A stretch of DNA of 64,000 nucleotides from Neonectria sp. B-13 (Eukaryota > Ascomycota > Sordariomycetes > Hypocreales > Nectriaceae), in assembly GCA_002682825.1 (NCBI GenBank), contig NOKP01000003.1, positions 3,214,960-3,278,959 on the forward strand, in the 5' to 3' direction. The position numbers were made by a program, and so were the translations under genes. Below are positions 10,571 through 21,697 of the stretch, piece after piece (the first letter of the stretch is position 1; each line of letters starts with the position of its first letter). The notes beneath the pieces were generated by a model, which was not told the origin of the DNA, made no database searches, and was given only the letters and a program-made list of their open reading frames with translations.

Positions 10571-12023
10571 ATGGCCGAACAATTGATCCTCAAGGGCACT
10601 CTCGAGGGCCACGTACGTCGACCCCTTCCTTCCGTCTTGTGGCCGTCGGCGCAGACATGGGCCTGCTGATGGGCACGCTCATGTCGCCCTCGCGCACCGA
10701 AACTGAACCCTGATCTTATGGACTGGATGCTGACGAGTGTTTGCAGAATGGCTGGGTCACCAGCCTGGCCACCTCGATGGAGAAGTATGTCCAGCGCCGC
10801 CATGCTTCTGGCATGAGAGACTCTTGGAACTGACCGACTGACTTCTTCTCCAGCCCCAACATGCTCCTCTCCGCCAGCCGAGACAAGACTCTGATCATCT
10901 GGAACCTCACCCGCGATGAGACCCAGTACGGTTACCCCAAGCGATCGCTGAAGGGTCACTCCCACATCGTCTCTGACTGTGTACGTTTTCCTCGGTGCCT
11001 CGGGCGTCGAACATCGCGTCCATAGGGGGACAGCATGCGCTAACGTGGTTTTGCTCGATACAGGTCATCTCCTCTGACGGTGCCTACGCTCTGTCCGCCT
11101 CGTGGGACAAGACTCTGCGCCTCTGGGAGCTTGCCACTGGCACTACCACTCGACGATTCGTCGGCCACACCAACGACGTCCTCTCCGTCTCCTTCTCAGC
11201 CGACAACCGACAGATCGTCTCTGGCTCCCGCGACCGAACAATCAAGCTGTGGAACACCCTCGGTGACTGCAAGTACACCATCAGCGAGAAGGGCCACACC
11301 GAGTGGGTTTCCTGCGTTCGCTTCAGCCCCAACCCCCAGAACCCCGTCATTGTCTCCAGCGGCTGGGACAAGCTCGTCAAGGTACGTCAGGCACATGCAC
11401 AGGCTGCCAAAAATCCAAATCTTCCCCGCCCCACGATCCTACATGATGTTTTGCAACGTATTTGCTACTTCAGAGCCTGTTTACGCAGGCCATGAGACAA
11501 TTTTTCACCTTTGCCCTGATTGGAACCCGAACCCCTTCTTCATTTCTTCACTTGGCACCTTCGTCGTAGCAGCGTCTGGTCTAACCAAGAACTATAGGTT
11601 TGGGAGCTGTCGACCTGCAAGCTCCAGACTGACCACATTGGTCACACCGGCTACATCAACACCGTCACCATCTCCCCCGACGGCTCTCTCTGCGCCTCCG
11701 GCGGCAAGGACGGTACCACCATGCTCTGGGACCTCAACGAGTCCAAGCACCTCTACTCCCTCAACGCCAACGATGAGATCCACGCTCTTGTCTTCTCCCC
11801 CAACCGATACTGGCTCTGCGCTGCCACCGCTAGCAGCATCATCATCTTCGATCTCGAGAAGAAGAGCAAGGTTGACGAGCTCAAGCCTGAGTTCACCTCC
11901 GTCGGCAAGAAGAGCCGGGAGCCCGAGTGTGTCAGCTTGGCCTGGTCCGCTGATGGCCAGACTCTGTTCGCTGGTTACACCGACAACGTCATCCGTGCCT
12001 GGGGTGTTATGTCGAGGGCGTAA
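10571..12023 (+). CDS. cpcB: RACK1 / Gbeta-like WD40 protein (CpcB, Asc1 orthologue)
   Basis: Seven-bladed WD40 protein that sits on the head of the 40S ribosomal subunit and links signalling to translation; the Aspergillus orthologue CpcB acts in cross-pathway control of amino-acid synthesis. Exons 10571-10612, 10747-10784, 10854-10980, 11064-11381 and 11598-12023 give 316 residues, the usual length. Repeats end in characteristic pairs such as [36 protein letters not shown] and GKDGTTMLW. The first exon encodes only 14 residues and the second about 13, both confirmed by frame continuity ([18 protein letters not shown]). The fourth intron (11382-11597) is three to four times longer than its neighbours and contains a C/D-box snoRNA, listed separately. 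Confidence 0.97.
11438..11524 (+). ncRNA. snR24: Intronic C/D-box snoRNA, U24 / snR24 type
   Basis: Lies within intron 4 of RACK1. Box C is atgatgt at 11443-11449; the guide segment gtatttgctacttcag (11459-11472) is followed by a short stem-loop (gcctg...caggc, about 11475-11490), then a box C' catgaga (11491-11497), a second guide region and box D ctga at 11516-11519. This order and the TTTGCTACTTCAGA core match my memory of yeast snR24, whose host gene is ASC1, the RACK1 orthologue; human U24 has the same ATGATGT box C and a similar guide. U24/snR24 directs 2'-O-methylation of the large rRNA. The terminal stem is weak. Exact ends are approximate. Confidence 0.82.
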
Positions 12024-13229
12024 ACGCTCTCCACCTAAAATAAAAGGTTGGGGTGACGGGGATGGAGGCGAGCGGAAGAAGGTAGATCATTGGTGGGGCG
12101 TCAAATGGCTGGCTTCCTCGTTTGGTCTTTATTGATGCAAAGGAAGGGGGGAGACTCAAATCTGACGAGGGCAATGACGCATATGCTGGCTAAGGCAGCC
12201 CTTGAAGGCACCGGGCATCATCCTTTTGTTCTCCAATAAAGAACTCGAGTTTTAAAATCCTGGCGGCTCTTCCGTGATCTTGTTGTACTTATTCCGTCCT
12301 TGCTTCTGTGTCTGGATATATATGACTGCAGATGAACGTAGCTTATGTGACAACGTTGTACACGCATTTATCTTATGGGACTTTGGGTATTTATTTTCAT
12401 GAAGGTGGCACGGGATAGATTATGCCCCCTGTTAGTAGAAGCTGCCCGGGCGTAAATGTTCAAGTACACCTGAGAAATAACAGGCTGGTCCCAGCGTGGA
12501 TAACAGCATGTAATATGAATCCAATGTGTAAGGGACAACGAGTGTTGGGTGATGACTACATATAGTCCATGATGGTGTGAGGTTAAAAGTGCTTAGGACA
12601 AGTAAGCTGGCTCCGAGTTGGACAAAATTCATTCCTTCTTCTTGGAGATCTCTGCTCCTTTGTTATCTGCTATTCCCTTTTCCCAGTACTGTAGATTTGC
12701 CAACATGAGAGCAAGTGGGGGAGTAGCTTTCTGGACGCGGCGATATATCATCCGGTCATGCATTTAGCAGTTACTCGTTGTGCGAATAGTCATTGTTTGC
12801 TAAACATCTTGGTGTCTGGCAGTATCGCAGTGGCATTAAGGTGGCACCCACAACTCTTCCCACTGCTTTTTAATGTGTGGCATGAATAGCCTTCATTATC
12901 TTGGAACCTCGAACATCAGTTGGCTTGTGTTGACACTAGACTTGCACATATATCGGGTATGGCAGTTTCGCTCATGCTAGCCAAACGCCGCCGCTTTTGG
13001 TATTTCATGGTTGAACTTTTATAAATGGCCAAATTCGGTGGATATTGTACATGTCTCCCGGTCGTCTATTGTCATCTTTCCTGCCCCTGCAGCAGTCACT
13101 TATCGTCACTGTCTAATTGTGCACGCCTTGGGGACCAACTGCATGCGTCTTTCGCTATCGGTTAGGCAAAGTCCGACTTTTTCTTCGACTAGCTTTGATC
13201 AGAACATCTCTGTGACTTTCCCCATGCCT
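12024..13229. other. Convergent intergenic region RACK1 / OST3
   Basis: 3' flanks of RACK1 (+) and OST3 (-). AATAAA-like signals occur near 12041 and 12236. No gene, RNA or repeat could be supported in the rest of this 1.2 kb. Confidence 0.5.
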
Positions 13230-14392
13230 TTACATGAAAGGTGGGAGAGAGAATGGGTATCCGCCATTCTTGATTCGGAAGACGCTGAGAAGGAAGCTGT
13301 AAACGAGGAACAGGACACCGCCCCAAGCAATTACAGCGACCTGCTGGGTCTTGGAATCGGCAATGCGCGGGACCTTGACGGCGAGTGAAATGGCACAGAA
13401 TGATAGAACACCATCTGAACAGAATGTTAGCGGAGAAGGGCAAAAAAGGAATCAGGGGGCGCCATACAAAGAGCAGCTACGATCTGCGTCTCCAAACCGT
13501 ACTGGCTCTGGAAACCAGGGGCAACATAGCTCACGCCACCACGCCCGTCGCCAGCGACATATGGGACCTTGCGGATGTGGTTGAACATGTGTCCACTGGT
13601 AAAGAGCAGGATCGAGATGAGGCTGATGGAAGCCCAGATGTTACGGTTCTGAACAATGGGCAGCACATAGGGCGACGCAGTCACCAAGACAGTTCCGACA
13701 CCGAGGACGATGGTGATGGAAGATGCCCACCGCATCCAGTTGATCGGGCGCTTTACGGATGGATGGGGTCGGTCGGGCAGGTGGCGGGAGACCCAGGCAT
13801 GGATCTGCTCAGCGGTGGGGGGACTGTTTCTCGTTAGACTCGTTGATTGCGAGAGATAGTATTCCTTCAGTACTCACCCGCTTGTAAAGTCATATCGAAG
13901 GGGTTCCTGCACAGCGACGGCGTGGGGGCCTTGGTTGGGCTGGAAGAGAAGGAGGACTGGGGCAGTTTGGAGGCCGAGCTGTGCGATGTCAATATTGCTG
14001 GGTTATGTATGGAATCTTCTCCCTCCTAGCTTCATGCAACGTACCGACAAGAATACATCTCGACCATCGGTGAAATCCAGAGTACCAAACAGCATTCGCG
14101 ATTTCCCGGACTTGTCGCCCTTGGCCCAGCTTTTGCTGATGAGGTCCCATTCAGGTTGGAAATCACGACAGAGCTGACATCCGAACCGCGCGTCCATGGC
14201 AGTCAGAAGAACAGCTACGGTGTAGTCTCGCGGCGCCCCCGTAATGGATTTGTACGAGACGTCACTGAGCTTCAAAGGCGAGGAGCTCTGGGCCTTGGCA
14301 TGGTATTCGTCGAATCGTTCGGTTGCCGACTTCTTAGCAGCCACGCCTGCAGTCAGCAGGAGCAGAGAAAAGAGGGACGAGAAGAGACGCAT
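13230..14392 (-). CDS. OST3: Oligosaccharyltransferase subunit OST3/OST6
   Basis: Thioredoxin-like subunit of the ER oligosaccharyltransferase, which N-glycosylates nascent proteins; OST3/OST6 forms transient disulfides with substrates. Exons (minus) 14045-14392, 13878-13978, 13468-13823 and 13230-13414 give 329 residues. A clear signal peptide (MRLFSSLFSLLLLTAGVAA) precedes a lumenal thioredoxin-like domain with redox motif CQLC in DARFGCQLCRDF. LGLQTAPVLLLF is the matching beta-strand region with the cis-Pro. Four hydrophobic segments follow, ending in KNGGYPFSLPPFM. The first intron acceptor was chosen at cgcacag/CTCGGC because the closer AG would create a stop. ATG at 14392 was preferred over one 15 bases upstream because it begins the signal peptide directly. 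Confidence 0.92.
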
Positions 14393-14853
14393 CGTGAGAA
14401 GAAGCACGAGCTATGTTTGGTGAGGTGAAGGGAAAAGGGAGTTGGCCAATTGGCCTTCAAGTTGCTGCGTTGAGGTTGCTAGAAGCTAGTGGTGGAGCTT
14501 CGAGTGAAGCTGAGGTGGCCTCTGAATCTGGAAATGGCCGGAGCGCCTTACTAAGCTAATGGTAGATTCCGCTCGGGCTGTCATCATTGGATGCATTGCA
14601 TCACGTGAATTCAGAAGCCCGCTTTGAGAGGCGCTAACACCGATACGGCACCATGTTTACGTTCAGCCAAAACACAGCTGCTCTCGGTCCTTCGATGTTC
14701 GTCCCACTTCAATATCCTATGCGCCAGCATCCACGAACCCCGCGCCAAAGTCTTTGATCCCCCATCAAGCCTACGATATCTCATATTGCTCCCCTGTCAT
14801 TAAGACCGAGACATTGTTATTGTCTCTTTCTGCCCTGGGCAGCTCTCAACAAC
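14393..14853. promoter_or_regulatory. Divergent promoter OST3 / coiled-coil gene
   Basis: A 461-base gap between two divergently transcribed genes. It must contain both promoters. I see no specific factor site that I can name with confidence. Confidence 0.55.
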
Positions 14854-16671
14854 ATGGGTGCTAAGTCGGCCGAGGTAAGGGCATTTGATCTCCAAGAGCA
14901 AGGTGACTGGCATCGCCATGCTGATTTGACTCCTTGTAGCGCATCGCTCGAATAGGCGATCTTGCCATGAACCATCAGGACAACGTCCACAAAATCGATC
15001 TGGTCAACAAGGACGAGGATTCGCGTCGGCTCAAGTTGCGTGTCCTGTCTCTACGTGATGAAAATGCTCTGTTGAAGGATAAAGTTGCTCAAAGAGACTC
15101 ACGCCTCAGCCTTCTTGACCGGCAAGGGGATAATGTGTTGGCTGAATTGGAAGAAGCGAGGGAGAACGCTAAACTTCAGGACGCGAGGCTTAAGAAACAA
15201 ACCAACGAGTTGGCATCACTGAAGGTAAAGCCAGAGATGCCCAACCATAATTGATTGACTGAGAGATTGACTGACTGGCAATTAGACTGAACTCGAGTCG
15301 CTTAACGGGTCCATGCAAGACTCTAGCAAAGCCCTGCAGGAAAAGTTCGCACTCGACCGAGAACTGAACCGAATTCGACCCGAGATTGAACACCTGAAAT
15401 CCCAACTCACGAATCACCAGGCCGTGGTCGCAGAGAAGCATGCCCTGGAAAGACAACTGAATTCCCTTGAAGTCGAGCTACAAAACGAGAAACGGTCCAA
15501 ACAACGTATCCAACAAAAGAGCGATGCCGAGGCCAGCGAAGATTGGAAGACGCGATTGGCTGCAGTGGAGAAAAAGCACGCATCCGAGAAGAAGGAATGG
15601 GAGAAAGTCAAGAAGGAGCATGAGCGAGACCTTAGAGAGGCTCAAGGTCAAAGCGAGCGGCTGGAGGAACGAGTGTCAATAATCAAGTTGAAGTTCAAGA
15701 ACGTGCAATCCGAACTGAAGGATGCACGAGAGGAGCTTGAAAGGTGCCACACAGAGCTCGAAGCAATACGGAAGGCGCCTCGAAAAGCGAACGATCAGCC
15801 TAAGAAGACGGTCACGATGAAGCCTCCTCCATCCCGCAAACGACGGGTCAATGAGATGAGCCTCGAAGACATCAGCATCGGGACGCCAGGCCCAGACGAG
15901 ACTACCAACAAACGAACATCGAAGAAGCGTGGAGCAGAGCACGCATTGGTTGGAGAGAAGTCTACGTTCTCAATCACGCCCTTCCTGAACAGGACCAAGA
16001 ACCTCTCTGACGAGTCCATCGACTTGCCATCCCCAACCAACAAACCAGCGGGCGTTCCGGAAGCAGTTATCGAAGAGGTTGAGGACGAGGAGGAAGATGC
16101 GGAAGTAATCGCTCCCAGGTTTGAACCTCAGGAGCCAGAGGAGGAGTCGACCGAAGACGCGTTGGTGGAGGTCGAGACGAGGAAGGCTACGGCTCCTAAG
16201 CCACAAAAGCAACGGGGTCGGCCGCGGAAGGTCCTTGAAGATGCGCCGACGCTGAAGAAGAACATGCCAAGCACTTCAGCGCAGAAGAAGCAGAAGTTGC
16301 AAGCTCGCAGCAAGCTCGAGCAGGTGGCGGAGGAGGCAGAAGAAGTAGAGCAAGACAATACAGCCGCGAGAAGGGCGAAGAAGGGACCGGAGCTCAAGGT
16401 TAAGGACATGGAGGCACGGCCTGGCAACAATGTCCTGGAAGCGGAAGGGAAGAAGAAAAAGCGCAAGATGTTGGGTGGCAGCAACAAGACGCTGTTTGAC
16501 GACGACGACGTCGAGATGTTGCCGAAACCCGTGAAGACGCTGAAGGCGCAATTGGGCGCTGGGCGGAGGCTTAAGGCACCCCTGGGTGGCACAGCGAATG
16601 CCTTTGGCGGACGGACATTTTCGCCATTGAAGAGGGATCGACGAGGAGTCAACGCGAGCTTCCTGGCATGA
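14854..16671 (+). CDS. Coiled-coil protein with AT-hook, family not recognised
   Basis: Exons 14854-14874, 14940-15224 and 15286-16671 give 563 residues; the first exon encodes only MGAKSAE. Residues about 20-255 are an almost unbroken heptad coiled coil (ELEEARENAKLQDARL, KALQEKFALDRELNRI and similar). The remainder is disordered and highly charged, with basic nuclear-type clusters (PSRKRRVNE, KKKKRKML) and an AT-hook core RGRPRK near residue 400. Two short conserved-looking motifs stand out: TFSITPFLNRT (about 285-296) and GGRTFSPLKRDRR near the C-terminus. The composition suggests a nuclear protein that binds A/T-rich DNA and self-associates, possibly in chromosome segregation, but this is inference and I do not recognise the family. 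A 7-bp minisatellite begins immediately after the stop codon. Confidence 0.82.
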
Positions 16672-16742
16672 GTAACAAGGAGCAAGGAGCAAGGAGCAAG
16701 GAGCAAAGAACAAGGAGCAAGGAGCAAAGAACAAGCAACAAG
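16672..16742. repeat. 7-bp minisatellite (GAGCAAG/GAGCAAA)n
   Basis: About nine copies of a 7-bp unit starting within a few bases of the coiled-coil gene stop, hence inside its 3' UTR. Variants agaacaa and agcaaca are interspersed. A simple tandem repeat. Confidence 0.85.
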
Positions 16743-17300
16743 GACATATTGGAACGATGGATGGCGATACGGGTGCATGGTCACGGTTGCATTGGGCGGC
16801 GTTTGGGAATTGGGATTTTGAGAGGTATTCATTGCAATTGCATTTTCCGGCCTTGAATTGAAATGCCATGAAATGGTTGGATGCTGCAAAGAGCAACTGA
16901 TGTTTGCGAGTGTTTGTGGATTGCTACCTGATGTTTTCCTTCGATGCGATGCGCCGCTCCTCAGTAAATGCTGACATACCTGGGCCTTGTCTACCTCCCG
17001 ACCTCCCGACCAAGCTGTATGTATGTATATGCATGCCATATTGCTGTTCATGGTCTTGGATCTGATACGGGCATACTTACTACTATATGTGCGAACGAAG
17101 TGCAACGTAGTTGAAGGTATTGCACTAGCAGCTAAACCCCGGCCTTCAATCAAAGGAAAAAAAAAGTCATAGCTCCCATCTCACGATTTACGACCCGCTT
17201 CACATTCTCAACGATGAAGGCGACTTATTGATCATTTCTTCTTATTTTTCTCTTTCAATCCACCGCATAAGCGCAAACCTCCTGGGGTTTGCCCCGTGCT
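16743..17300. other. Intergenic before MRM2
   Basis: Terminator of the coiled-coil gene and promoter of MRM2. No gene or RNA seen; a nine-A run near 17156-17165 and TATG repeats near 17020-17032 are the only notable features. Confidence 0.45.
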
Positions 17301-18713
17301 ATGATCTCCCGACCAGCGCAGCGCCTCACAAGCCTCTTGCGCTTGTCGAGCCTCTCCGGCGCGTCGACGCCCTCACTCCAGTCGCCCGCAGCATGGCTTG
17401 CGCGCTCAGCCTCGTCAACGTCGCGCTGGAAGCAGCGCCAGGGCCGCGACTCGTTTGCTAGGGATGCAAAGGTCCAAGGGTTGAAGAGCCGGGCTGCGTT
17501 CAAGTTGTTGGAGGTATGTTGTGCGTTGCCGTTGCTTGGATTTGGGCTTGTGCTGACGACATGCGAGATGGACGCCAAGTACAGAATCTTCAAAGGAAGC
17601 GGGCAGACTGTTATCGACCTGGTGAGTCTGACCCCGTACAGTAACTAGTTGGAACCGTTGTGCTCATCCAAGTCCAGGGTTATGCTCCAGGGAGCTGGTC
17701 TCAGGTATGTCATTGACTCTGTCCTGCAGGCAAGATGCCCAAGACTTGTTCACTCACTCATTCGCACTAGGTTGCGCTGGAGAGAACACGACCACACGGT
17801 CGTGTCATTGGCATCGATCTTATCCCAGCCCAGCCTCCGCGTGGTGTCACCACCTTCCAGGGGGACTTCCTCTCACCTAGCGTGCAGGCCTTGGTCAAGG
17901 CCTTCATCGTCGACTTGCCACATCGCTCACCCCCTCCACCGGATGAGGATCCGGAAGGCGTGGCGGATGACGCCGACGGTCAAGGAATTGATCGGCCGAG
18001 TTATATCGACATGGAGCGTCATTCTGCTCCTGCTCCTGCTCCGTCCCCGTCTCCGTCTCCGTCTCCGTCTCCGGCGACACCAGCACCGAGCTCGGATACT
18101 TCCTCCAAGCTTCTTGTGGATGTTTGTTGACTCTCCCTCCCGTTTTGCAGCCACCTACCTGTTCGACTTCAATCTGACCCTCTGTCTAGGTCGTTTTGAG
18201 TGACATGTCAGCACCCTGGGAGCAAACGTCTGGTTTCAATGTGAACACCCTGAGTAATCCCTATCATAGGCTGATGAACACGAGCGGCAATACTTTCCGG
18301 GACCATGCCGGCAGCATGGTGAGTACGCATTTACACCTTCATTTTCACTTCCTCCCTGTCCTATCTCCTTTACAATGAGTACTTTGGGGTGACATTAAGC
18401 CATTCGTTATCTAGGATCTTTGCGCCGCTGCCTTGCAGTTTGCTAGCGACACCTTGAAAGGTGGCGGGCATTTCGTGTGCAAGTTCTACCAGGGCTCTGA
18501 AGACAAGTTGTTCGAGCAAAAGCTGAAAAAGCTGTTCGCCAAGGTGTATAGAGAGAAGCCCGAGTCGTCGAGGAAGGTAAGCGTCCTGTCCCATGACAAG
18601 GCATCTGCACAGACCGCGGTAACTGACTTTGAAACGAAACATAGGAAAGTAAAGAAGCATACTTTGTTGCACTGCGGAGGAAAGCGAATGCCACTGTGAA
18701 ATTGGATTTATAA
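17301..18713 (+). CDS. MRM2: Mitochondrial rRNA 2'-O-methyltransferase (FtsJ/MRM2 type)
   Basis: SAM-dependent enzyme that methylates a uridine ribose in mitochondrial large-subunit rRNA (MRM2 family knowledge). Exons 17301-17513, 17568-17621, 17678-17704, 17771-18121, 18190-18318, 18415-18576 and 18645-18713 give 334 residues. An Arg/Ser-rich presequence covers residues 1-40. The FtsJ K-D-K-E catalytic tetrad can be read in order: Lys in [11 protein letters not shown], Asp in [10 protein letters not shown], Lys in [10 protein letters not shown] and Glu in [11 protein letters not shown]. The SAM-binding motif is [13 protein letters not shown]. Bacterial RrmJ is about 210 residues; the extra length here is the presequence plus a Pro/Ser-rich insert between QGDFLSP and VVLSDM, encoded partly by a 6-bp tandem repeat. 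A 27-nt exon encodes just the SAM-motif core. Confidence 0.92.
18032..18078 (+). repeat. In-frame 6-bp repeat encoding Pro-Ala / Pro-Ser
   Basis: Tandem gctcct then ccgtct hexamers inside exon 4 of MRM2. The repeat stays in frame and encodes a low-complexity linker, so length changes would alter the protein without a frameshift. Confidence 0.8.
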
Positions 18714-18946
18714 TCAAGTAAAACTTTTGCACCTTACTTGGATAGTAGATACTGTTCATCACGGCGTCACGGAAAACGTGCAAATCAAGGCGGCAGCAGT
18801 GCGCAAGAATTTCATTGTAGAATTTTGTGATATCAAGCCACGCCAATTCCATGCAAGACCCATCTGCAAACCGAATATCGGTATCAATTGCTTGATATAC
18901 TGGCCGGAACTCCTCCCGAGGCCAATCATTTTCGCCACATCTCCCC

Positions 18947-19775
18947 TTAGACCTTGAAACCACGCGAGCGTCTTCGGCCACGGGCTCGCTCGAACTTGCG
19001 GCCCTTGGACTCGACATAGGGTTTCTGCCCGACAAGTTAGAAGCTGCTACATTCACGGGGAGTCGGTGGTCACGTACCTTGTTCGAGTGGGGACCGAAGC
19101 CGAAGTGCTTGAAAGCCTCACGGGCGTTCTTGGGGCCACGGAGGATCAGAGTGTTGCTGCCAGTGGGGGCACGGAGAGCAAGCTGGTCCAGGGTGATGGC
19201 CTCACCACCGGCGGCAATGATGCGGGCACGGGCAGTGGCGGTGAATCGCAGGGCAGCGACGGTCGTCTTGGGGAACTCGAGGAGACGGTTGTCATCGGTG
19301 ACAGTGCCGACAACGACGACGATTCGCTTCTCGCCCTCCTTGTTGAGGTTGCCCACAATGCGGGACAAGGAGACGGGGGGTCGGTTGATCTTGGACGAAA
19401 ACAGACGTCGGAGCACGACCTTGTTGAAGGAAGAGTCGGTTCGGCCTAGAAAAGTTCGCACGGTTAATTGGTTGCTGGCGTCTACAAGACGGCGTTTGGG
19501 AACGGAACATACGGGCCAAGAAGCGGTAAAGCTTTACCAGGAGCTTGAGGTAGACATTGTCGCTCTTGGGGGCAGTGCGGTGCGTGCCCCGGACGTGGTG
19601 GCGGTCGAGATCGATACCTGTAAGGTGAAGCCTCGTCAGCCATTTGACTCAAGCATGCTCAAAAACGGGCAACGCTGTCTTGCGGGAACAAGATGGTGCC
19701 TTGATCGCAGAGAGAAGCGCAAGGCTTCTCTCTACTCGCATACAGAGGCTGATTTAAAAAGCTTCACGTACCCAT
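18947..19775 (-). CDS. RPL18: Large-subunit ribosomal protein eL18
   Basis: Structural protein of the cytosolic 60S subunit. Exons (minus) 19772-19775, 19513-19617, 19078-19445 and 18947-19024 give 184 residues, close to the yeast 186. The coding part of exon 1 is only ATGG, completed by GT ATC GAT to read [14 protein letters not shown], the family N-terminus. Further landmarks are [54 protein letters not shown] and the basic tail [12 protein letters not shown]. Introns are 154, 67 and 53 bp; the first contains a perfect 10-bp hairpin listed separately. The start is firm because splicing of the 4-nt exon is the only way to obtain the conserved N-terminus. Confidence 0.96.
19709..19733 (-). 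promoter_or_regulatory. Perfect hairpin inside eL18 intron 1
   Basis: Arms agagagaagc and gcttctctct (10 bp, perfect) enclose a 5-base loop in the middle of intron 1 of eL18. In yeast the RPL18A intron is known to carry a structure cut by RNase III during turnover of unspliced RNA, so a role in intron turnover or autoregulation is possible. That link is inference; the loop does not have the yeast Rnt1 AGNN form. Confidence 0.5.
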
Positions 19776-20447
19776 GGCGGCGGTTGTCGCTGTGAAATTT
19801 GGCGATAATGGGTGGTGTTGCGACTGGCCTTCCTTCAACCTTTTCGAAAAATTCGAGGGCTTGAGGTGAGTGGGACTGCCCACCGTCGGAGCGGGCAATT
19901 CCAAGGGCGGTGGGGTGCGGCAATTAGGGCACAACTGATATCTAGCTATGTCTGGACTAGCGGCTCTGTAACATTAGTGGATCGGATGACCATCGGCTAA
20001 TTGACACAGGTGAGACAGGTCAGTCACACCGAGGCTGTACACCGAAAATTGTTTGTACGTCACCGACCAAACTGACCCGATATTGGCCTTCGTCGCGGAG
20101 ACCTGAACCCTCGGTACGCCTGCGATGTCAGCGCTGTTGGTAACATGCTTCTCCCCCGATGAAACTTAGCGGAAGCCAAGTGAAGATTTTGTACGAGTAA
20201 CGGCGCTCATCTATTGTTAAAGGTGCCTATATATCCATCATCTCGCTGCGGCATAGAGTTGCCATGTCTACTCTTGAATAATGCGTGACCTCGCCAACCA
20301 CTTCTACCTCTGCAAGTTCAGCCCAGGTCTGCACGGATCTAACTTCCCGCTATTGCTCCACCTCCAAATTCCGTTTTGTCGAGTAGCCAATTCCTCCCAT
20401 GGCTAGGGACCGCCGTTCAATGCGCTATCGTCACACACTCATACACA
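19776..20447. other. eL18 promoter and carrier terminator
   Basis: Both neighbours lie on the minus strand, so this holds the upstream region of eL18 and the 3' flank of the carrier. No gene seen. No tRNA-like or 5S-like sequence recognised. Confidence 0.5.
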
Positions 20448-21697
20448 TCATAGGGAGTGAGGCTCGGCGTCCGGCCTGAGGTTGACCAGGAAGTCGCGAG
20501 TCATTTCAAAACTCAACCAACTTGACGCCATGCTTGGGGCAACTTTGAGAAGGTTAGGGACAATGCCCTTGTATAGACCCTTTACTCCCTCATGAACCAC
20601 TATCACACGGATGGCATCCGGGACGGACTTGTATTGGTAGCCCATGCCGGACATGGTGTTGATCTGGAACCGTCGACGAAGTACATCACTATGATTGCTG
20701 TTAGAATCGCTCTGCAGGGATCTGCAGTTTATTGCTCACAAAGGGTAGGTGCAGGTCTGGGCAACGGCACCAGAGATAGCACCGGCGGCTAGTTTTCGGA
20801 CGGCGTTGGGATTTTGTTCTCCCTCCGGAGTCAGGTACTTTCGAACCGACTCATACACCATGAAATTGAGGCCGACCTGGACTTCTGTGTTAGTGACGAA
20901 TTGATTGTGATAAGCGAGTCCATGACTTACATATGGCGCCACGCCTGCTACAGTTGGGACGATGCCTCGGTACAATGCAGTCACACCGCCCTCGGTTTTA
21001 TACATGCGCACCAGGGTAGTCCACATGCCAGGTAGTTTGTCAGGCCTGTCTCCAAGCTCCGAGAAACTCGCTGACTGGATGGAGAGTCGCGTTCGTACGA
21101 TATCGAGGGGATACGTTAGAAAGACGGAGGTGATTCCCGCGAGGCCGCCGCAGATGAGACGATTGAAGGGAGATAGGTCAGCGCCCGGATATGATTCGAA
21201 TAAACTCTGAAAGTCTGTTAGTATTCAATATATGAGGACGCGGGATCTGTACATACGCGCTTATAAAAGTTGTAACTGCTGAATTGAACGGCCGAGTATG
21301 GGACAATGCGAATGCAGTTGGTGCCGTTGCCGCGCATGAAGCCTCTCCAGCCCTCCTCTCTCCACATCTTGGCTAGGGCTTGTCCGACGGACAGTTTATA
21401 GGCATCTCGACCAACACTCTGGATCTGCATGAGAATCTTGAGGCGTTCTAGCGGCGAGACGACTGTTCGGGACACGGCACCGGCGATGCCACCGGCGCAA
21501 AATGCGGCGATAACAGGTTGAGAGACGCCATCCTGGAGCTGTTCAAGACGCCTTTGGCTCACGCTTAGCGAATTGACCATGTCTGGCTCTGACTGTTGAG
21601 CGTTAGCGGTGGCTCTCTGAGGCTGGAGGATATAGAACAGGGGCCGGTGGGAGCAACAACAAGCGCAGCATTCAGAGGGTGAACATACGGCGGACAT
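20448..21697 (-). CDS. Mitochondrial carrier family protein (YPR011C-like)
   Basis: Inner-membrane transporter of the SLC25 family. Exons (minus) 21689-21697, 21257-21592, 20931-21206, 20740-20876 and 20448-20688 give 332 residues. The three tandem carrier repeats each show PX[D/E]XX[K/R]: PLERLK, PLDIVR and PFDVLR, each followed about 25-30 residues later by an aromatic/Gly block (GWRGFMRGN, GVTALYRG, GVKGLYKG). The RGNGTNCIRIVPYSAVQF block resembles yeast Ypr011c, reported to move adenosine 5'-phosphosulfate, so that substrate is a reasonable guess only. The first exon is 9 nt (MSA). An unspliced reading through the first intron would add a Cys-rich stretch unlike carriers and is less likely. 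Tandem on the same strand as eL18. Confidence 0.9.

Noticed and set aside
16128..17153. Minus-strand frame of 341 codons over the coiled-coil gene end
   Set aside because: Antisense to the charged coiled-coil gene and extends into a minisatellite; composition artefact.
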